From: Bradyrhizobium murdochi
Lineage (GTDB): Bacteria > Pseudomonadota > Alphaproteobacteria > Rhizobiales > Xanthobacteraceae
Direction: 5' to 3'
Assembly (NCBI RefSeq): GCF_000472965.1
Contig: NZ_AXAU01000002.1
Location: forward strand, 637,906 to 701,905
DNA: 64,000 nucleotides
Below the pieces are notes generated by a model. The model saw nothing but the letters and a program-made list of their open reading frames with translations, did no database searches and was not told the origin of the DNA. The first letter of the stretch is position 1; each line of letters opens with the position of its first letter. A program made the translations under genes and the position numbers. This document shows positions 61,772 to 64,000 of the stretch, one piece after another.

Positions 61772-62934
61772 GAACGATCTCCCGAAAACAACCGAACCAG
61801 TTTTGGCGCGATCTGATTGAGCGGCAGCACTGCCGCGCAAATACCTGCATTGGCGGCCGCGCCCGGCATGCCCCACACCACGCTGGTCGCTTCGTCCTGG
61901 GCAATCACGCTGCCGCCGGCGGCGACGATCTCCTTGCCGCCGCGCATCCCGTCGGAGCCCATGCCGGTCAGAATCACCGACATGATGCTGCCCTGCCAGA
62001 CGTCGATGGCGGAGTTGAACAGCGGGTCCACCGCAGGCTTGCAGAAATTCACCGGCGGCCCGTCGTCGAGCGCGATCGTGGCGTCCGCGCCATGGCGCAC
62101 GACGCGCATGTGGCGGCCCCCCGGCGCAAGATAGATCCGGCCGGGCTTGACGATCTCGCCGTCAACGGCCTCATGCGCCGGCCGGCGGCTCGCACGTGCC
62201 AGATGCTCGGCGAGAATCGTGGTGAAGGTTGGCGGCATGTGCTGGGTGATCAGCACCGGAAAACGATCGATCACCGGACCGATGTCGGCGACCAGCGCCA
62301 TCAGCGCCTGCGGGCCGCCGGTCGACGAGCCGATCAGAAGCACACGCGGCGCCAGCATGCTGAAGGGCCGGCGCGCCAGCGGCAGTTGCGCAACCGGTGC
62401 GGCGACCGGATGAACGGATACCTCCCGCACCCGCTCGGCTGGTGCCGGAGCCGGGCTCGCGCCAGGCGACGTACGGCGGCGGGCCCTGGCGCCCAGATGG
62501 CGAATCTTCTGGATCAGATCGTGGTGGAACGTCTCGGCAGCGGTGGCCTCGCGCGTGCTTTCCGGCTTCGGAATGTAGTCGGCGGCGCCGAGCGAGAGCG
62601 CCTTGAAGCTGATCTCCGCATTGCGGCGGGTCAGCGTCGACGCCATGATGATGACGAGGTCGCGCTTTTTCGCAAGCAACTGGGGCAGCGCCGAAATGCC
62701 GTCGAGCTCCGGCATTTCGATGTCGAGCACGGCGACATCGGGTTTGATGCGATCGATCTGGTTGACGGCGTCGAGGCCGGTGCGCAGGGAGGCGGAGACC
62801 TCCATGTCCGGCTCGGCGCCGATCCAGCGCGAGATCATCCCGCGGATCACGACGGAGTCGTCGACCACCATCACGCGCAGCTTGTCTTGCCTTGTCGAGA
62901 TTGGCGGCGGAGACTTCGTTAACGCAACACTCAT
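61768..62934 (-). CDS. cheB: Chemotaxis response regulator methylesterase CheB
   Basis: 388 residues: receiver domain 20-140 ([35 protein letters not shown]), a Pro/Ala/Arg-rich linker, and the methylesterase with catalytic Ser in [10 protein letters not shown], His in [10 protein letters not shown] and Asp in [11 protein letters not shown]. It removes methyl groups from receptors when phosphorylated by CheA. The linker is longer than in E. coli. Confidence 0.95.
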   Translation of the reverse strand: MSVALTKSPPPISTRQDKLRVMVVDDSVVIRGMISRWIGAEPDMEVSASLRTGLDAVNQIDRIKPDVAVLDIEMPELDGISALPQLLAKKRDLVIIMASTLTRRNAEISFKALSLGAADYIPKPESTREATAAETFHHDLIQKIRHLGARARRRTSPGASPAPAPAERVREVSVHPVAAPVAQLPLARRPFSMLAPRVLLIGSSTGGPQALMALVADIGPVIDRFPVLITQHMPPTFTTILAEHLARASRRPAHEAVDGEIVKPGRIYLAPGGRHMRVVRHGADATIALDDGPPVNFCKPAVDPLFNSAIDVWQGSIMSVILTGMGSDGMRGGKEIVAAGGSVIAQDEATSVVWGMPGAAANAGICAAVLPLNQIAPKLVRLFSGDRS

Positions 62935-63014
62935 TACTTCACCCGACCCAACTCAAGCGGCACACTTGCAAAACCAACGCCGATGGCCGTTGAGCCGCCG
63001 GGATCACATAGAGA

Positions 63015-63380
63015 TCAGATCAGGCCGACTTCCTGGAACTTCGCGGTGACGATGTCCTTGTCGAACGGCTTCATGATGTATTCGTTGGCGCCGGCATGCA
63101 GCGCACGCGCGATGTGCGCGACGTCGTTTTCGGTGGTGCAGAACACCACCTTGGGCGCGTCGCCACCGGGCATGCGGCGCAGATTGCCGAGGAATTCGTA
63201 GCCGTCCATGACCGGCATGTTCCAGTCGAGCAGAACCGCCTCGGGCATCGCGCGCTTGCAGACTTCAAGCGCCTTCTCGCCGTCCTCGGCCTCGACGATC
63301 TGAAAGTCGAGACCTTCGAGGATGCGTCGTGCGACCTTTCGGATGACGCTCGAGTCATCAACGACCAGACATGTTTTCAT
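63015..63380 (-). CDS. cheY: Single-domain response regulator CheY
   Basis: 121 residues, one receiver domain: acidic Asp8-Asp9, phosphoacceptor Asp52 (LLDWNMPVMDGYEF), the TTEND threonine position and the KPFDKD lysine. Location between cheW and cheB indicates CheY. Alphaproteobacteria often carry several CheY proteins, so this may be a modulating rather than the main motor-binding copy. Confidence 0.92.
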   Translation of the reverse strand: MKTCLVVDDSSVIRKVARRILEGLDFQIVEAEDGEKALEVCKRAMPEAVLLDWNMPVMDGYEFLGNLRRMPGGDAPKVVFCTTENDVAHIARALHAGANEYIMKPFDKDIVTAKFQEVGLI

Positions 63381-63438
63381 TTTAGGTCTCCACTTACATC
63401 AATTCCCAAGAGGGATGTTTCCGTATCGGGTTGGACTT

Positions 63439-63909
63439 TCATGCCGCCATCAGGTCAGGCATGATTTCGAGAACGCGATCGACGTCGAGGACGACCATGA
63501 GCTGGCCGTCGAGGCGGTGCACGCCGCCGGCGAGCTTGGCCATGCGGGGGTCGAGGTTGACGGGGTTCTCCTCGCGGCTTGCGTCGGGCAGCCGCAGCAC
63601 CTCGCCGATCTGGTCGATCAACAGGCCGTAGGACTCGCCCCTGAGGTCGACGCCGACCGCCATCGGCGGCTTGCCGTCGTCGTTCTTCGGCAAGCCGAGC
63701 CGGGCGCGCATGTCGACCACGGTGACGATGCGGCCGCGCAGATTGAGCACGCCGGCGATCTCGGCGGAGGACAGCGGCACCCGGGTCAGCCGTTCCGGCA
63801 TGAACACGTCCTGCACCCGCGAGATCGGCAGGCCGAACAATTGCCCGCCGATCACGGCGGTAACGTATTCGGCCACGGTGCCCTCGATGGTCTCGGTCTT
63901 GGTTGTCAT
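63439..63909 (-). CDS. cheW: Chemotaxis coupling protein CheW
   Basis: 156 residues with the CheW fold: AVIGGQLFGLPISRVQDVF, ERLTRVPLSSAEIAGVLNLRGRIVTVVDMR and YGLLIDQIGEVLRLP. It links receptors to CheA. AAGGAAG precedes the ATG. It lies 58 bases upstream of cheY in the same operon. Confidence 0.94.
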   Translation of the reverse strand: MTTKTETIEGTVAEYVTAVIGGQLFGLPISRVQDVFMPERLTRVPLSSAEIAGVLNLRGRIVTVVDMRARLGLPKNDDGKPPMAVGVDLRGESYGLLIDQIGEVLRLPDASREENPVNLDPRMAKLAGGVHRLDGQLMVVLDVDRVLEIMPDLMAA

Positions 63910-63943
63910 GGTCTAACTTCCTTAATGCCCCGGCCAGGCTTGC

Positions 63944-64000
63944 TTAGGCCGCGCGCCGGGTCTCGGCGGTCTGTTCCTTCAGCGCCGCGATCAGGCCGGG
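63944..64000 (-). CDS. C-terminal end of an upstream chemotaxis gene, probably cheA (partial)
   Basis: Only 18 codons and the stop are in the window, reading PGLIAALKEQTAETRRAA. It is in the right orientation and 34 bases upstream of cheW. Bradyrhizobium clusters usually have cheA in this place, so cheA is a guess from gene order. The fragment alone has no diagnostic motif. Confidence 0.45.
   Translation of the reverse strand, partial: PGLIAALKEQTAETRRAA

Noticed and set aside
1..64000. tRNA, rRNA, CRISPR array, transposase or phage genes
   Set aside because: None was recognised by eye; the short palindromes are not spaced like CRISPR repeats and no cas-like protein is present. A tRNA scan was not possible.

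Overview
The window looks like chromosome of a Bradyrhizobium-type alphaproteobacterium (order Hyphomicrobiales). Support: high GC, a CtrA regulator with alphaproteobacterial flagellar and chemotaxis genes (flhA, fliI, fliJ, cheW-cheY-cheB-cheR), a DUF1236 protein, general-stress-like promoter sequence, and several families of short palindromic intergenic repeats of the kind common in Bradyrhizobium. No rRNA, tRNA, CRISPR array, insertion sequence or prophage was recognised. Both edges cut genes: a flavin monooxygenase at the left and a probable chemotaxis gene at the right.

Layout. 1-8.5 kb: oxidative and glutathione-linked metabolism, with a Baeyer-Villiger-type monooxygenase fused to an alpha/beta hydrolase, an ATC-hydrolase-family protein, a PhyH dioxygenase, a second flavin monooxygenase, a ChaC-like gamma-glutamylcyclotransferase and a gamma-glutamyltransferase. 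8.6-9.9 kb: a secreted DUF1236 protein. 10-21.7 kb: an amino acid/amine island holding a polar amino acid ABC transporter with an amine oxidase, a divergent XRE-cupin regulator overlapping a DMSO-reductase-family molybdoenzyme, DadA, an omega-amino acid transaminase, a second XRE-cupin regulator and a BKACE enzyme. 21.7-25.2 kb: TetR with its probable operators, a tautomerase-like protein, an enoyl-CoA hydratase, LysR and a secreted cupin. 26.1-29 kb: a mercury locus (merR, merT, merP, an atypical MerA-like reductase, a GDCCVxC protein). 30.4-36.3 kb: a copper-handling cluster (His-rich protein, lipoprotein, TolC-like protein with an apparent frameshift, multicopper oxidase, cupredoxin, CusF-like protein, DUF305, DUF411).

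36.5-49.8 kb is mixed accessory sequence: AI-2E transporter, 2H phosphoesterase, GNAT, an orphan Imm11-type immunity protein, a decayed DNA ligase D fragment, small secreted proteins, an OpgC-like acyltransferase, a glyA paralogue and LysR. 49.9-64 kb is core: flhA, a small membrane protein followed by a candidate C-rich-loop small RNA, an ECF sigma/anti-sigma pair, fliIJ, ctrA, a cytochrome P460-cupredoxin fusion bracketed by two near-identical terminators, a DUF350/glutathionylspermidine-synthase-like cluster, and cheR-cheB-cheY-cheW.

How the parts work together: mercury and copper genes form two adjacent metal-defence modules; CtrA-like boxes precede flhA and fliI while ctrA itself lies between flagellar genes, suggesting local control of motility; the two XRE-cupin regulators probably sense amino-acid or amine ligands for the transport and catabolic genes beside them. 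All functional calls come from motif and family recognition by eye; no database search was run.
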